A stretch of 64,000 nucleotides of DNA from Frateuria_A sp051900425 (GCF_051900425.1 NZ_JBHZGK010000012.1:27233-91232); one strand, 5' to 3'; shown: positions 15,958-24,898, numbered from the stretch's first letter. A program made the numbers and translations. The notes: generated by a model from the sequence alone, not told the origin.

Positions 15958-17054
15958 ACGAAACCGACATCCAGACGATCGAGGTCGCGCTCGGCGCGCG
16001 GCGCTACGCGGTGTACATCGGCCGTGGCCTGCTCGGCGACCACGCCCGCTGGCGTGCGCATTTGCGCGGCCGCCATGCCCTGGTGGTCAGCAACACCACC
16101 GTGGCGCCGCTTTATCTCGATCGCGTCGCGCAGGGACTCGAAGGCCTGCGCTGGTCGCACTTCCTGCTCGAGGACGGCGAGGCACACAAGACCTTCGGCA
16201 ATGTCGGTCGCGCGCTGGAGGCGCTCGCCGCGCTGGGGGCCACCCGCGACGCCTGCGTGATCGCGCTGGGCGGCGGCGTGGTCGGCGACCTGGCCGGTTT
16301 CGCCGCGGCCTGCTGGATGCGCGGCATCGACTTCATCCAGATGCCGACCACGTTGCTGGCGATGGTCGACTCCTCGGTCGGCGGCAAGACCGGCGTGAAC
16401 CTTCCTGCCGGCAAGAACCTGGCCGGGGCCTTCCACCAGCCGCGCGCGGTGGTCGCCGACATCGGCACCCTGGCTACCCTGCCCGACCGCGAATACCGCG
16501 CGGGGCTGGCTGAGGTGGTGAAAGGGGCGGCGATCGGCGACGCGGGTTTCTTCGCCTGGCTGGAGGCGAACGCCGACGCCCTCGCCGGCCGCCACGACGC
16601 CACGCTGGTGGAAGCCATCGCGCGAAAGGTCCGGTACAAGGCGGGCGTGGTCGCGCGCGACGAGACCGAGCAGGGCGAACGCGCGCTACTGAACCTTGGC
16701 CATACCTTCGGCCACGCGCTGGAAACCGCCGGCCAGTACACCGCGCTTCTGCATGGCGAGGCGGTCGCCATCGGCATGTTGCTGGCCGCCCGCCTTTCCG
16801 AGCGGTTGGGCATGAGCGACGCCGCCGATACCGCGCGTCTGCGGCGACTGCTCGAGCGTCTGGGCCTGCCCGTCGCGCTGCCGGGCGATTCCGACGCGCA
16901 GCGGTTGCTTGCGCTGATGCGGCTGGACAAGAAGAACACCGCCGGCACGCTTCGGTTGATCCTGTGGCGCGGCATCGGGCGGGCGGAAATCGTCGGCGGC
17001 GTCGCCGAAAACACCGTGCTGGCCACCCTTGACGATGCCGCCCGCCACCGGTAG
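15954..17054 (+). CDS. aroB: 3-dehydroquinate synthase
   Basis: 366 residues. NAD-binding ALGGGVVGDLAGFAAACWMRG, QMPTTLLAMVDSSVGGKTGVN, the Zn ligands in GLAEVVKGAAI, LNLGHTFGHALE and LHGEAVAIGML, and the late LDKKNTAG motif are all present. It cyclises DAHP in the second step of the shikimate pathway; aroK-aroB is the classical pairing. Start is the ATG overlapping the aroK stop. Confidence 0.97.
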   Translation: MNETDIQTIEVALGARRYAVYIGRGLLGDHARWRAHLRGRHALVVSNTTVAPLYLDRVAQGLEGLRWSHFLLEDGEAHKTFGNVGRALEALAALGATRDACVIALGGGVVGDLAGFAAACWMRGIDFIQMPTTLLAMVDSSVGGKTGVNLPAGKNLAGAFHQPRAVVADIGTLATLPDREYRAGLAEVVKGAAIGDAGFFAWLEANADALAGRHDATLVEAIARKVRYKAGVVARDETEQGERALLNLGHTFGHALETAGQYTALLHGEAVAIGMLLAARLSERLGMSDAADTARLRRLLERLGLPVALPGDSDAQRLLALMRLDKKNTAGTLRLILWRGIGRAEIVGGVAENTVLATLDDAARHR

Positions 17055-17060
17055 AGGCAC

Positions 17061-17112
17061 GCTTGCGGGCGATGCGCTTCGTTCCAGCAGACCAGGAACA
17101 TCGCCCGCAAGC
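17061..17112. repeat. Palindromic intergenic repeat (TTGCGGGCGATG type)
   Basis: Perfect 14-bp arms GCTTGCGGGCGATG (17061-17074) and CATCGCCCGCAAGC (17099-17112); the right arm continues with GGGCTCCTGCAAG. It lies between aroB and the WGR gene. The outer GGGCTCCTGC is reminiscent of the CAGGAGC end of the other palindromic repeats in the window. Confidence 0.75.
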
Positions 17113-17204
17113 GGGCTCCTGCAAGGCGTGGACGCTCGCCAGCATGGCCGCGGCCTTTTAGAATGTCGCGCTTGCGGCGCCCTTGCCGCACCATCACGGA
17201 CACC

Positions 17205-17465
17205 ATGCGCCTCTACCTGCAAACCATGCCCGCCTCCGCCGAGGCGCCGCGCTACGTGCAGATCGTGCTCGAGCAGGATCTGCTGGGCGGCTGGACGCTG
17301 TACCGCGAAAGCGGCACGCAGGGCGGCAAGGCCACGCTCAAGCGCGAGCAGTTTCTCGAGCGCGACGAGGCCATCGCGGCGTTCGAGAAGACGCGCGACG
17401 CGCAGTTGAAGCGCGGCTTCCGCGTGATGTTCGCCCAGGGCCTGGACGGCCCGCACGGACGCTGA
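17205..17465 (+). CDS. Small WGR-domain protein
   Basis: 86 residues that are almost entirely one WGR domain: RYVQIVLEQDLLGGWTLYRE with the aromatic/Gly core, then a basic Lys/Arg-rich stretch and FRVMFAQG. WGR domains occur in PARPs and in bacterial MolR-type proteins and are proposed to bind nucleic acid. An earlier in-frame ATG at 17163 lies inside a likely -10 (TAGAAT, 17159-17164) and is rejected. It stops 1 base before hemE starts, so the two are probably co-transcribed. Confidence 0.75.
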   Translation: MRLYLQTMPASAEAPRYVQIVLEQDLLGGWTLYRESGTQGGKATLKREQFLERDEAIAAFEKTRDAQLKRGFRVMFAQGLDGPHGR

Positions 17466-17466
17466 C

Positions 17467-18537
17467 ATGACCGCTCCGCTGAAGAACGACCGCTTCCTGC
17501 GCGCCCTGCGCCGGGAGCCCACCGACACCACGCCGATCTGGGTCATGCGCCAGGCCGGCCGCTACCTGCCCGAGTACCGTGCCACGCGCGAGCGCGCCGG
17601 CAGCTTCATGGGCCTGGCGCAGAACCCCGAGTTCGCCTGCGAAGTGACGCTGCAGCCGCTGGAGCGCTTCGATCTCGACGCGGCAATCCTTTTCTCGGAC
17701 ATCCTCACCATCCCGGACGCGATGGGCCTCGGCCTGTCCTTCGCGCAGGGCGAGGGCCCGCAGTTCGCCCGTCCCGTGCGCACTGCCGCCGACATTTCGG
17801 CGCTGGCGGTGCCCGACATGGACGGCGAGCTGCGTTACGTGATGGACGCGGTTCGGCTGATCCGCCGCGAACTCCACGGGCGCGTGCCGCTGATCGGTTT
17901 CTCCGGCAGCCCGTGGACGCTCGCCTGCTACATGGTCGAAGGCCACGGCTCACGCGACTTCGCCACGCTCAAGGCGATGTGCTGGAACGCGCCCAAGCTC
18001 GCCCACCAGCTGCTCGACACGCTGGCGCGCTCGGTCGCGGCCTACCTCCTGGCGCAGGCTGCCGCCGGCGCGCAGGCCTTGATGGTCTTCGACACCTGGG
18101 GCGGCCTGCTCGGCCCGGCCCCGTTCCGCGAGTTTTCGCTGCGATACATGAGCCAGGTGGTGGCGGCGCTGAAGGCGGATCCGGTCGCCCGCGAGCTGCC
18201 GGTGATCCTGTTCTCCAAGGGCGCGCACCTGCACCTGGCCGAAATGGCCGGTTCCGGTTGCGCGGCACTGGGCGTGGACTGGACCATCGACCTCGCTGAT
18301 GCGCGGCGCGCGGTGGCAGGCAAGGTTGCCCTGCAGGGCAACCTCGACCCGGCCGTACTGCGTTCGAACCCGGAGGTCATCCGCCGCGAGGCTCGCGCCG
18401 TTATGGACAGCTACGGCAACCACCCGGGCCATGTCTTCAACCTCGGCCACGGCATCACGCCGGAGGTCGAACCGCAACACGTCAAGGTGCTGGTCGACGA
18501 GGTGCATGCCTACGGCCGCCAGTTGCGGACTGGCTGA
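17467..18537 (+). CDS. hemE: Uroporphyrinogen decarboxylase
   Basis: 356 residues. Signature 1 IWVMRQAGRYLPEYRA with the substrate Arg pair, the catalytic Asp in LFSDILTIPDAMG, signature 2 GFSGSPWTLACYMVEG, and the C-terminal NLGHGITPEVEPQHVK with the conserved His. It decarboxylates uroporphyrinogen III to coproporphyrinogen III in haem synthesis. A DUF3147 gene starts 2 bases after its stop. Confidence 0.97.
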   Translation: MTAPLKNDRFLRALRREPTDTTPIWVMRQAGRYLPEYRATRERAGSFMGLAQNPEFACEVTLQPLERFDLDAAILFSDILTIPDAMGLGLSFAQGEGPQFARPVRTAADISALAVPDMDGELRYVMDAVRLIRRELHGRVPLIGFSGSPWTLACYMVEGHGSRDFATLKAMCWNAPKLAHQLLDTLARSVAAYLLAQAAAGAQALMVFDTWGGLLGPAPFREFSLRYMSQVVAALKADPVARELPVILFSKGAHLHLAEMAGSGCAALGVDWTIDLADARRAVAGKVALQGNLDPAVLRSNPEVIRREARAVMDSYGNHPGHVFNLGHGITPEVEPQHVKVLVDEVHAYGRQLRTG

Positions 18538-18539
18538 GC

Positions 18540-18890
18540 ATGGCCTGGCTGATCACCAAATACCTGGTCACCGCCGCGGTGGTGGTACTCGTCTCCGAGG
18601 CCGCCAAGCGCAGCGACCGGCTGGGCGGCCTGCTCGGCGCGCTGCCGATGGTGACGCTGCTGGCGCTGATCTGGCTCTACCTGGAGCACCAGCCAGCACA
18701 GAAGATCGCCAACCACGCTTGGTACACCTTCTGGTACGTGCTGCCCACGCTGCCGATGTTCCTGGTCTTCCCCGCCCTGCTGCCGCGGCTGGGCTTCTGG
18801 TTCACCCTGCTGGCCTGCGCCCTCATCACGGTGGCCTGCTTCGGCCTGTTCGCGCTGGCGGTGCGCCGGTTCGGGATCGAACTGCTCTAA
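18540..18890 (+). CDS. DUF3147-type small membrane protein
   Basis: 116 residues with four hydrophobic segments (about 2-20, 33-48, 62-80 and 84-108). The early AAKRSDRLGGLLGALPMVTLLALIW pattern and the following short His-rich loop resemble DUF3147 proteins. Function unknown. Tight spacing after hemE suggests co-expression, although a functional tie to haem synthesis is not shown. Confidence 0.75.
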   Translation: MAWLITKYLVTAAVVVLVSEAAKRSDRLGGLLGALPMVTLLALIWLYLEHQPAQKIANHAWYTFWYVLPTLPMFLVFPALLPRLGFWFTLLACALITVACFGLFALAVRRFGIELL

Positions 18891-18920
18891 CCCCCCGATT
18901 TCCGGCTACCACACCCCCGC

Positions 18921-18949
18921 TTGCCCTGTCCATACCTCAGGCGCATAGT
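18921..18949 (+). promoter_or_regulatory. Putative promoter of the DUF4328 gene
   Basis: TTGCCC and CATAGT with 17-base spacing, about 50 bases upstream of the start codon. Confidence 0.4.
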
Positions 18950-18998
18950 CGGGCTGCCGGCGACTGGCCGGTCGGCAAAAAGGCATGGGGGTGCCGTT

Positions 18999-19763
18999 AT
19001 GTCGCGAGTCAATCCTTTCAGTGCGCCGGGCTCGGTCACGAGCGAATCTTCGGCCTCATCGGGGCAACACGTCTTCCGCTCTCCGAACTCGCTCGGCAAT
19101 GGGGTCCGGGGCGTGGTCGGGGCCTTCGTCCTGCTCACGCTGGCGGTCCTGGGCGTGATGGCCTACGGGCTGCAACTGCTCCAGCAGGGCATCGACAGCG
19201 GAATCACCGCGGCGCTGCAGGACAAGCTGGCGGGGGCCGGCTGGCTGCAGTTGAACCTGTTCCGCCTGCAACTGGTGCTCATGCTGGCCTGCTACATCTG
19301 GGCCGGCTGCTGGGTGTACCGGGTCGCCTGCAACGTACGGGCGCTGGGAGCCCGGGGTTTGGACGACTCGCCCGGCTGGGCGGTCGGCTGGTATGCGGTG
19401 CCGGTCATGAACCTGGTGCGGCCGCTGCGCGCGATGACGCAGATCTGGCTGGGCTCCCAGGCGCCGGCGCGCTGGCAAAAGCTCGGGACGCCGTCGCTGC
19501 TGAGGGCGTGGTGGGTGTGCTGGATTGCCGGCAACCTGTCGTACTGGTTCGTCACGCAGTACCTCAAGCCCGAGCACACGTTCGAGGGGCTGCACACCCA
19601 GCAGTGGCTGCTGATCGGCGGACAGGGCCTGAACCTGTGCGCGGCGGCGCTGTTCCTGCTGGTCGTGACGCGCGTGACGCGCATGCAGATGGAGCAGCAT
19701 GAGCAACAGCAGGCAACTCCGTCGATGCAGGCGTCCTCGCTGGCCGACGCCTTCGTGGTCTGA
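18999..19763 (+). CDS. DUF4328-type membrane protein
   Basis: 254 residues. A Ser-rich N-terminus of about 35 residues precedes membrane segments near 37-58, 85-105, 130-145, 168-185 and 205-225. The motif GWAVGWYAVPVMNLVRPLRAM followed by IWLGSQ is characteristic of DUF4328 proteins. The C-terminal tail is Gln-rich and soluble. Function unknown. It converges on the J-domain operon. Confidence 0.75.
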   Translation: MSRVNPFSAPGSVTSESSASSGQHVFRSPNSLGNGVRGVVGAFVLLTLAVLGVMAYGLQLLQQGIDSGITAALQDKLAGAGWLQLNLFRLQLVLMLACYIWAGCWVYRVACNVRALGARGLDDSPGWAVGWYAVPVMNLVRPLRAMTQIWLGSQAPARWQKLGTPSLLRAWWVCWIAGNLSYWFVTQYLKPEHTFEGLHTQQWLLIGGQGLNLCAAALFLLVVTRVTRMQMEQHEQQQATPSMQASSLADAFVV

Positions 19764-19817
19764 CCGCCTACCCGTGACACCGCCCCTGGCTCGCGCCCGG
19801 CCAGGGGCGAGCTGGCC

Positions 19818-19859
19818 GATGATCACCGCCCAACCGACGGGTTGGGCGGCGCGATCATC
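19818..19859. terminator. Convergent hairpin between DUF4328 and J-domain genes
   Basis: Nested dyad: outer arms GATGATC/GATCATC and an inner perfect 9-bp stem CGCCCAACC/GGTTGGGCG with a 4-base loop. There is no T tract. It overlaps the last codon and stop of the J-domain gene. Confidence 0.45.
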
Positions 19860-20217
19860 GCGGGAAGCGGCGCATCGCCTGGTCGTAAGCGACGTTGATT
19901 TCCTTCGCCCGCTTCTCGGCCAGGCGCTGGATGTCCTCGCCCAGCCTCGCCACCTTGTCGGGGTGGTACTGGCCCATGCGCAGGCGATAACCCTGCTCGA
20001 TCTCCTCGCGGCTGGCCGACTCGGAAACGCCGAGCACGTCGAACCACCGCTGCGCGTCGGCTCCGGGGCGCTCATCGCTCCAGACCGGTCCTTGCCCGGG
20101 GCCGCCGGACGGCTGGCGTGCGGACGCGCCGGACTCCCTTGCGCGCGACATGAAGAAGCTCACCAGGCAATAGCCCACGATCAGTCCCAGCAACACCACG
20201 ACCCATTCAGCCCGCAT
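19855..20217 (-). CDS. Membrane-anchored J-domain protein
   Basis: 120 residues. One N-terminal membrane segment (about 5-23, EWVVVLLGLIVGYCLVSFF), a disordered Gly/Ser/Pro linker, then a C-terminal J domain (about 58-118): RWFDVLGVSESASREEIEQG, the essential HPD in GQYHPDKV and KEINVAYDQAM. J domains stimulate DnaK ATPase, so this protein would recruit Hsp70 to the inner membrane. The layout resembles a minimal DjlA/TerB-less J protein. It is the last gene of the DUF2167 operon and overlaps its upstream neighbour by 11 bases. Confidence 0.82.
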   Translation of the reverse strand: MRAEWVVVLLGLIVGYCLVSFFMSRARESGASARQPSGGPGQGPVWSDERPGADAQRWFDVLGVSESASREEIEQGYRLRMGQYHPDKVARLGEDIQRLAEKRAKEINVAYDQAMRRFPR

Positions 20218-20929
20218 CGCCGGCCAATCTCCCGTAGAACGCCATCGCCCCGCGCAACGCGCCTTCCTGGTCGCCTCCCACCTCGGCGAAGGTGAGGCTG
20301 GTGGCGATGCGCGAGTGCACCACGCCGGCCAGGGCCACGGATGCGCCCGCGCTGGCCGTGTCCGATAGCACCGCGCGCAGGTCCAGGCGACGGCCGTGCT
20401 CCAGGCTGATCTTGCGGAGCAGGTTGAGCGCAAAGGGCGGGCAGAGCAGCGCGTCGCGCGCCAGCGACCACAGCTGCCGGTTCGTCAGCGCGAGTCGTCG
20501 ACGCTGGGTGGCGGCCATCCCGAGCGCGGCGAGGATGGAGACGTACATGGCCACCAGCCAGGCCAGCAAGGCGGCATTCGTGCCCGACAACCACAGGCAT
20601 GCCGGCAGCCCGATGAAGAACAGCGCAAGCAACCACAGGCACCACGGCGCGAGCACGGACGATCGCCCTGCCAGGCGCCGCAGGCTTGCCGCACCACCGC
20701 CCGCCTCCGGCGCGGTCGCGAGCCAGCTCAACCGGTACAGCGGCCGGTGCGGCGTCAGTGGATTGGGCACGAACAACAGGCGCCCGCCCAGCGCGAGGAC
20801 CAGCCCGCCGGCCACGATGCCTCCCCGGCGGGTCTCGAAGGCGATCTCGTCGTGGTAGAGCAGCAAGGCGGAATCGTACAGATACATCAGCACGATCCCG
20901 CCCAGCAGCGCGGGCAGTCCCAGATCCAT
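20207..20929 (-). CDS. Membrane protein of unknown function
   Basis: 240 residues, not assigned to a family. Hydrophobic segments are visible at about 5-24, 36-55, 92-113 and 118-138; the second half (from about 145) is soluble, starting with a basic TQRRRLALTNRQLW region and ending with a segment rich in small residues. The start is 1 base after the DUF2167 stop and the 3' end overlaps the J-domain gene, so it is the middle gene of a tightly packed operon. Confidence 0.7.
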   Translation of the reverse strand: MDLGLPALLGGIVLMYLYDSALLLYHDEIAFETRRGGIVAGGLVLALGGRLLFVPNPLTPHRPLYRLSWLATAPEAGGGAASLRRLAGRSSVLAPWCLWLLALFFIGLPACLWLSGTNAALLAWLVAMYVSILAALGMAATQRRRLALTNRQLWSLARDALLCPPFALNLLRKISLEHGRRLDLRAVLSDTASAGASVALAGVVHSRIATSLTFAEVGGDQEGALRGAMAFYGRLAGDAG

Positions 20930-20930
20930 C

Positions 20931-21773
20931 TCAGGCGCCTTGCTTGCGCTTGAACAGCGACTTGAACCAGGCACCCAGGGCAAGGAATCCCGCCACCACG
21001 AACTTCCAGGCAGCCGCCAGGAACCCGCCGATGACGGTGAACAGGCCCTTCTTGGCCGCCACGGCGGCGGCGCCGCCGGTGATCAGCGCAGCCAGGCCGT
21101 ACTCCGCCACGCGGTCGCCGGAACGGTATTCGGCATAGGTCTCGCCCGGAACGAAGTCGAAGCCGGGCAGCTTGTTCTTGAAGTCGGCCACGGCGCCAGC
21201 CAGCTTGTCCGCGTCGGTGATGACCACCACGTCCATCACGCCGAAACGGCCCAGCAGGCGGGTGTTGTAGTTCACCACCTCTTCGTTGCTTTGCGAACTG
21301 CTGGCCCGGATCGCCCACGCCAGCGACTTGATCTGCGGGTCGTACCGGGGCTTCAGGCCCCAGCCGGTGATGTGCAACTGGGCCCAACCGCGTTTCGCGC
21401 GCTCGCGGTTGCCCGCGTCGGTGCCCTCCCTGACCGAGCTCAGGATGGCGTCGGCGTCGAGGTCCTCGTTGTCCTTCACATAGCCGATGTCCTCGTAGGA
21501 GAACATCGCGACCCAGTTCAGGTCGGTCGGCGCCAGCGTGTAGGTCGGCGTCGGATCGGGCAGGTTGTGCATCATCTCGTTGAAGCGCTCGGTAGCCTTC
21601 GCGTCGAGGAAGGCGTAACCCTCGGGCACGTCGAGCGTCGCGTGGCTGCCGACCTCCACCTTGGTCGGCCCCATCTGCCAGGGCAGCTGGGCGACCGGAC
21701 TCTGCTGGCCATGACTGCGTGTAGCGGCAAGGAGAAGCAGCAGTCCCGCGACTGCCGCGCGTATCCCTTTCAT
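20931..21773 (-). CDS. DUF2167 membrane-anchored exported protein
   Basis: 280 residues. Signal peptide of about 22 residues (MKGIRAAVAGLLLLLAATRSHG), a large soluble region matching DUF2167 (VEVGSHATLDVPEGYAFLDA, WVAMFSYEDIGYVKDNEDLDA, VNYNTRLLGRFGVMDV), and two or three hydrophobic segments near the C-terminus (about 223-262) with a basic KSLFKRKQ tail. The fold should face the periplasm with a C-terminal inner-membrane anchor. Function unknown. First gene of the operon with the unknown membrane and J-domain proteins; divergent from valS. Confidence 0.82.
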   Translation of the reverse strand: MKGIRAAVAGLLLLLAATRSHGQQSPVAQLPWQMGPTKVEVGSHATLDVPEGYAFLDAKATERFNEMMHNLPDPTPTYTLAPTDLNWVAMFSYEDIGYVKDNEDLDADAILSSVREGTDAGNRERAKRGWAQLHITGWGLKPRYDPQIKSLAWAIRASSSQSNEEVVNYNTRLLGRFGVMDVVVITDADKLAGAVADFKNKLPGFDFVPGETYAEYRSGDRVAEYGLAALITGGAAAVAAKKGLFTVIGGFLAAAWKFVVAGFLALGAWFKSLFKRKQGA

Positions 21774-21904
21774 AAAGCCCCCTGTGTCATGCCTGACCGG
21801 ATGATGCGTTCCCCTGCGCAGGAGGCGACCAGGCATCCTGCCCCTGCCGTGCGCGAGCTTAACCAAACGCGCGGCACTTGCGCAGCACCCGGATCACCGC
21901 GCGC

Positions 21905-21933
21905 TTGGGCCGCTCGCGCCGGCCCCTTACAAT
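21905..21933 (+). promoter_or_regulatory. Putative valS promoter
   Basis: TTGGGC and TACAAT with 17-base spacing, about 58 bases before the valS start. Confidence 0.5.
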
Positions 21934-21991
21934 GATCCGTTCAGCCTTCCCTTTACCCGCGCGCGCCCGGCGCGCCCATGGCGAGCCTCCG

Positions 21992-24820
21992 ATGGAAAAG
22001 AGTTTCGAACCCGGCCAGATCGAATCGAAGTGGTACGCGCACTGGGAGAAGCGCGGCGCGTTCCGGCCCACCGGCCAGGGCGAGCCCTACTGCATCCTGC
22101 TGCCGCCGCCGAACGTGACCGGCACGCTGCACATGGGCCACGCGTTCCAGCAGACCGTGATGGACATGCTGATCCGCTACCAGCGCATGCGCGGTATGAA
22201 CACGCTGTGGCAGGTCGGCACCGACCACGCCGGCATCGCCACCCAGAAGATCGTCGAGAACCAGCTTGCCGCCGATGGCAAAAGCCGCCACGACCTGGGC
22301 CGCGAGCCGTTCGTCGAGCGCGTGTGGCAGTGGAAGGAGGAATCCGGCTCGACCATCACCAACCAGATGCGCCGCCTGGGCGTGGCCGCCGACTGGTCGC
22401 GCGAGCGCTTCACGATGGACGAGGGGCTCTCGGCCGCGGTGCGCAAGGTTTTCGTCCAGTGGTACCGCGACGGGCTGATCTACCGCGGCAACCGGCTGGT
22501 GAACTGGGACCCGGCGCTGGGCACGGCGGTGTCGGACCTGGAAGTGAACAACGTCGAGCGCGACGGCCACATGTGGTCGATCCGCTACATGACCGCCGAT
22601 GGCGCGGGCTCGGTGGTGGTCGCCACCACGCGCCCTGAAACCATGCTGGGCGACGTCGCGGTCGCGGTGCATCCGGAAGACGAGCGCTACGCACACCTGA
22701 TCGGCGCGAAGCTGCACCTGCCGCTGACCGGCCGGGAAATCCCGGTGATCGCCGACGACTACGTCGATCGCGAGTTCGGCACCGGCTGCGTGAAGATCAC
22801 CCCGGCACACGACTTCAACGACTACGCCATCGGCCAGCGCCACAGGCTGGAGCCGATCAACATCTTCACGCTCGACGCGAAGGTCAACGACAACGCGCCG
22901 GAGAAATACCGCGGGCTGGACCGCTACGAAGCGCGCAAGGCGGTGCTGGCCGACCTGGAAGCTACCGGCCTGCTGGTCGAGACCAGGCCGCACAAGCTGC
23001 AGGTGCCGGTGAGCCAGCGCTCGGATGCGGTGATCGAGCCGATGCTGACCGACCAGTGGTTCGTCGACCTCACCTCCGAGGTGCTCGCCGATGGCCGCCC
23101 GGGCGGGCGCACGGCGATCACCGAACCGGCGCTCGAGGCCGTGCGTTCGGGCGCAATCCGCTTCGTGCCGGAGAACTGGACCAGCACCTACACGCAGTGG
23201 CTGGACAACATCCAGGACTGGTGCATCAGCCGCCAGCTCTGGTGGGGCCATCGCATCCCCGCCTGGTACGACGAAGCCGGGAACATCTTCGTTGGCGAAG
23301 ACGAGCAGGACGCGCGGCGGCATGCCACCACCGAGGTGGTTGGCGCGTTGCGCCAGGACGAGGACGTGCTCGACACCTGGTTCTCCTCCGCGCTATGGCC
23401 CTTCTCCACGCTGGGCTGGCCGATGCAGGGGCCGGTAAGGAACGAGCGCGGCGAGGTGGTCGCCGATTGGGAGCAGGACAAACTGTTCCTGCCCAGCGCG
23501 GTGCTGGTCACCGGCTTCGACATCATCTTCTTCTGGGTCGCGCGCATGGTGATGGCGACCCTGTACTTCACCAGACAGGTGCCCTTCCGCGAGGTCTACA
23601 TCAACGCCATCGTGCGCGATGCCGAAGGCCAGAAGATGTCCAAGTCCAAGGGCAATACGCTGGACCCGCTGGATCTGATCGACGGCAATGCGCTGGAACC
23701 GCTGGTGGAGAAGTCCACCCGTTCGCTGCTGATCCCGCAGGTGCGCGAGAAGGTCGAGAAGCGCATCCGCAAGGACTATCCGCAGGGCATTCCTTCGATC
23801 GGCACCGATGCGCTGCGCTTCACCTTCGCCGCGCTGGCCAGCTACAGCCGCACGATCAACTTCGACATCAAGCGTGCCGAAGGTTACAAGGCGTTCTGCA
23901 ACAAGCTGTGGAATGCCGCGCGCTTCGTGTTGATGAATTTGCCTGAGGGCGAGGTTCCGGCGCCCGCGGGATGGCCGGCCACCGAGGCCGAACGCTGGAT
24001 TCTCACCCGCGTCAAGCAGACGCTGACCGAAGTCGAGGAGCACTTCGCCACCTACCGCTTCGACCTGCTGGCGCAGGCACTCTACGAGTTCGTGTGGAAC
24101 GAGTACTGCGACTGGTTCCTCGAGCTGTCCAAGCCGGCGCTCAACGGCGACGACGCGCAGGCCGCCGCATCCACGCGCCACACGTTGCTGGTGGTGCTTG
24201 AGACCGTGCTGCGCGCGCTGCATCCGGTCATTCCGTTCATCACCGAAGAGATCTGGCAGGCGGTGGCGCCCCGGCTGGGCATCGGCGCGTCGAGCATCAT
24301 GGAGCGACCGTGGCCGAAGGCCGCCGAACTGCCGGCGGACGAGGCTGCAAGCGCCGAGATCGAGTGGGCGAAGTCGGTGCTTTCGGGCATCCGCCGCATC
24401 CGCTCGGAAATGAACATCGCGCCCGGCAAGACCATTCCGCTGCTGTTCGCCGATGGCGACGCGGGCGATCGCTCGCGCGTGGCCAAGTTCGCCGCGCAGA
24501 TCGCCTTCCTCGCGCGCACCGACGCGCCGCAGTGGATCGAGCCGGGCGCCGGTGAACCGGCTGCGGCAGCGGCGGTGGTCGGCAGCCTGCGCGTGCTGAT
24601 TCCGCTGGCCGGGTTGATCGACCTCACCGCGGAGAAGGCGCGCCTCGCCAAGGAAATCGCACGCATCGAGGGCGAGATCAGGAAGTGCGAGGGCAAGCTG
24701 GGCAACGCCAGCTTCGTGGCCAACGCGCCGGCCGAGGTGGTGGCGCAGGAGCGCCAGCGCATCGTGGATTGGGGTACCCAGCTCGAAGCGTTGCGGGAAC
24801 AGGCGCGCAAACTCGGCTGA
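21992..24820 (+). CDS. valS: Valyl-tRNA synthetase
   Basis: 942 residues, class Ia. The HIGH motif is LHMGH in PPPNVTGTLHMGHAF, KMSKSKGN lies near 545, the CP1 editing domain is between them, and the C-terminus is the valyl-specific coiled coil (EKARLAKEIARIEGEIRK). The start ATG of MEKSFEPGQIESKWY is chosen; 38 upstream in-frame codons overlap the promoter. It stands alone, ending at a palindromic repeat. Confidence 0.98.
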   Translation: MEKSFEPGQIESKWYAHWEKRGAFRPTGQGEPYCILLPPPNVTGTLHMGHAFQQTVMDMLIRYQRMRGMNTLWQVGTDHAGIATQKIVENQLAADGKSRHDLGREPFVERVWQWKEESGSTITNQMRRLGVAADWSRERFTMDEGLSAAVRKVFVQWYRDGLIYRGNRLVNWDPALGTAVSDLEVNNVERDGHMWSIRYMTADGAGSVVVATTRPETMLGDVAVAVHPEDERYAHLIGAKLHLPLTGREIPVIADDYVDREFGTGCVKITPAHDFNDYAIGQRHRLEPINIFTLDAKVNDNAPEKYRGLDRYEARKAVLADLEATGLLVETRPHKLQVPVSQRSDAVIEPMLTDQWFVDLTSEVLADGRPGGRTAITEPALEAVRSGAIRFVPENWTSTYTQWLDNIQDWCISRQLWWGHRIPAWYDEAGNIFVGEDEQDARRHATTEVVGALRQDEDVLDTWFSSALWPFSTLGWPMQGPVRNERGEVVADWEQDKLFLPSAVLVTGFDIIFFWVARMVMATLYFTRQVPFREVYINAIVRDAEGQKMSKSKGNTLDPLDLIDGNALEPLVEKSTRSLLIPQVREKVEKRIRKDYPQGIPSIGTDALRFTFAALASYSRTINFDIKRAEGYKAFCNKLWNAARFVLMNLPEGEVPAPAGWPATEAERWILTRVKQTLTEVEEHFATYRFDLLAQALYEFVWNEYCDWFLELSKPALNGDDAQAAASTRHTLLVVLETVLRALHPVIPFITEEIWQAVAPRLGIGASSIMERPWPKAAELPADEAASAEIEWAKSVLSGIRRIRSEMNIAPGKTIPLLFADGDAGDRSRVAKFAAQIAFLARTDAPQWIEPGAGEPAAAAAVVGSLRVLIPLAGLIDLTAEKARLAKEIARIEGEIRKCEGKLGNASFVANAPAEVVAQERQRIVDWGTQLEALREQARKLG

Positions 24821-24834
24821 GGGACGCCGGTTGC

Positions 24835-24886
24835 AGGAGCGCACCTGTGCGCGACCGGGATCCTGGTCGCGCACAGGTGCGCTCCT
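24835..24886. repeat. Palindromic intergenic repeat, copy 2 (perfect)
   Basis: 22-bp perfect arms beginning AGGAGCGCACCTGTGCGCGA, separated by 8 bases. It sits between the convergent valS and rimI genes and may act as a bidirectional terminator or REP-type element. Confidence 0.9.
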
Positions 24887-24898
24887 ACAGAAGGGGCG

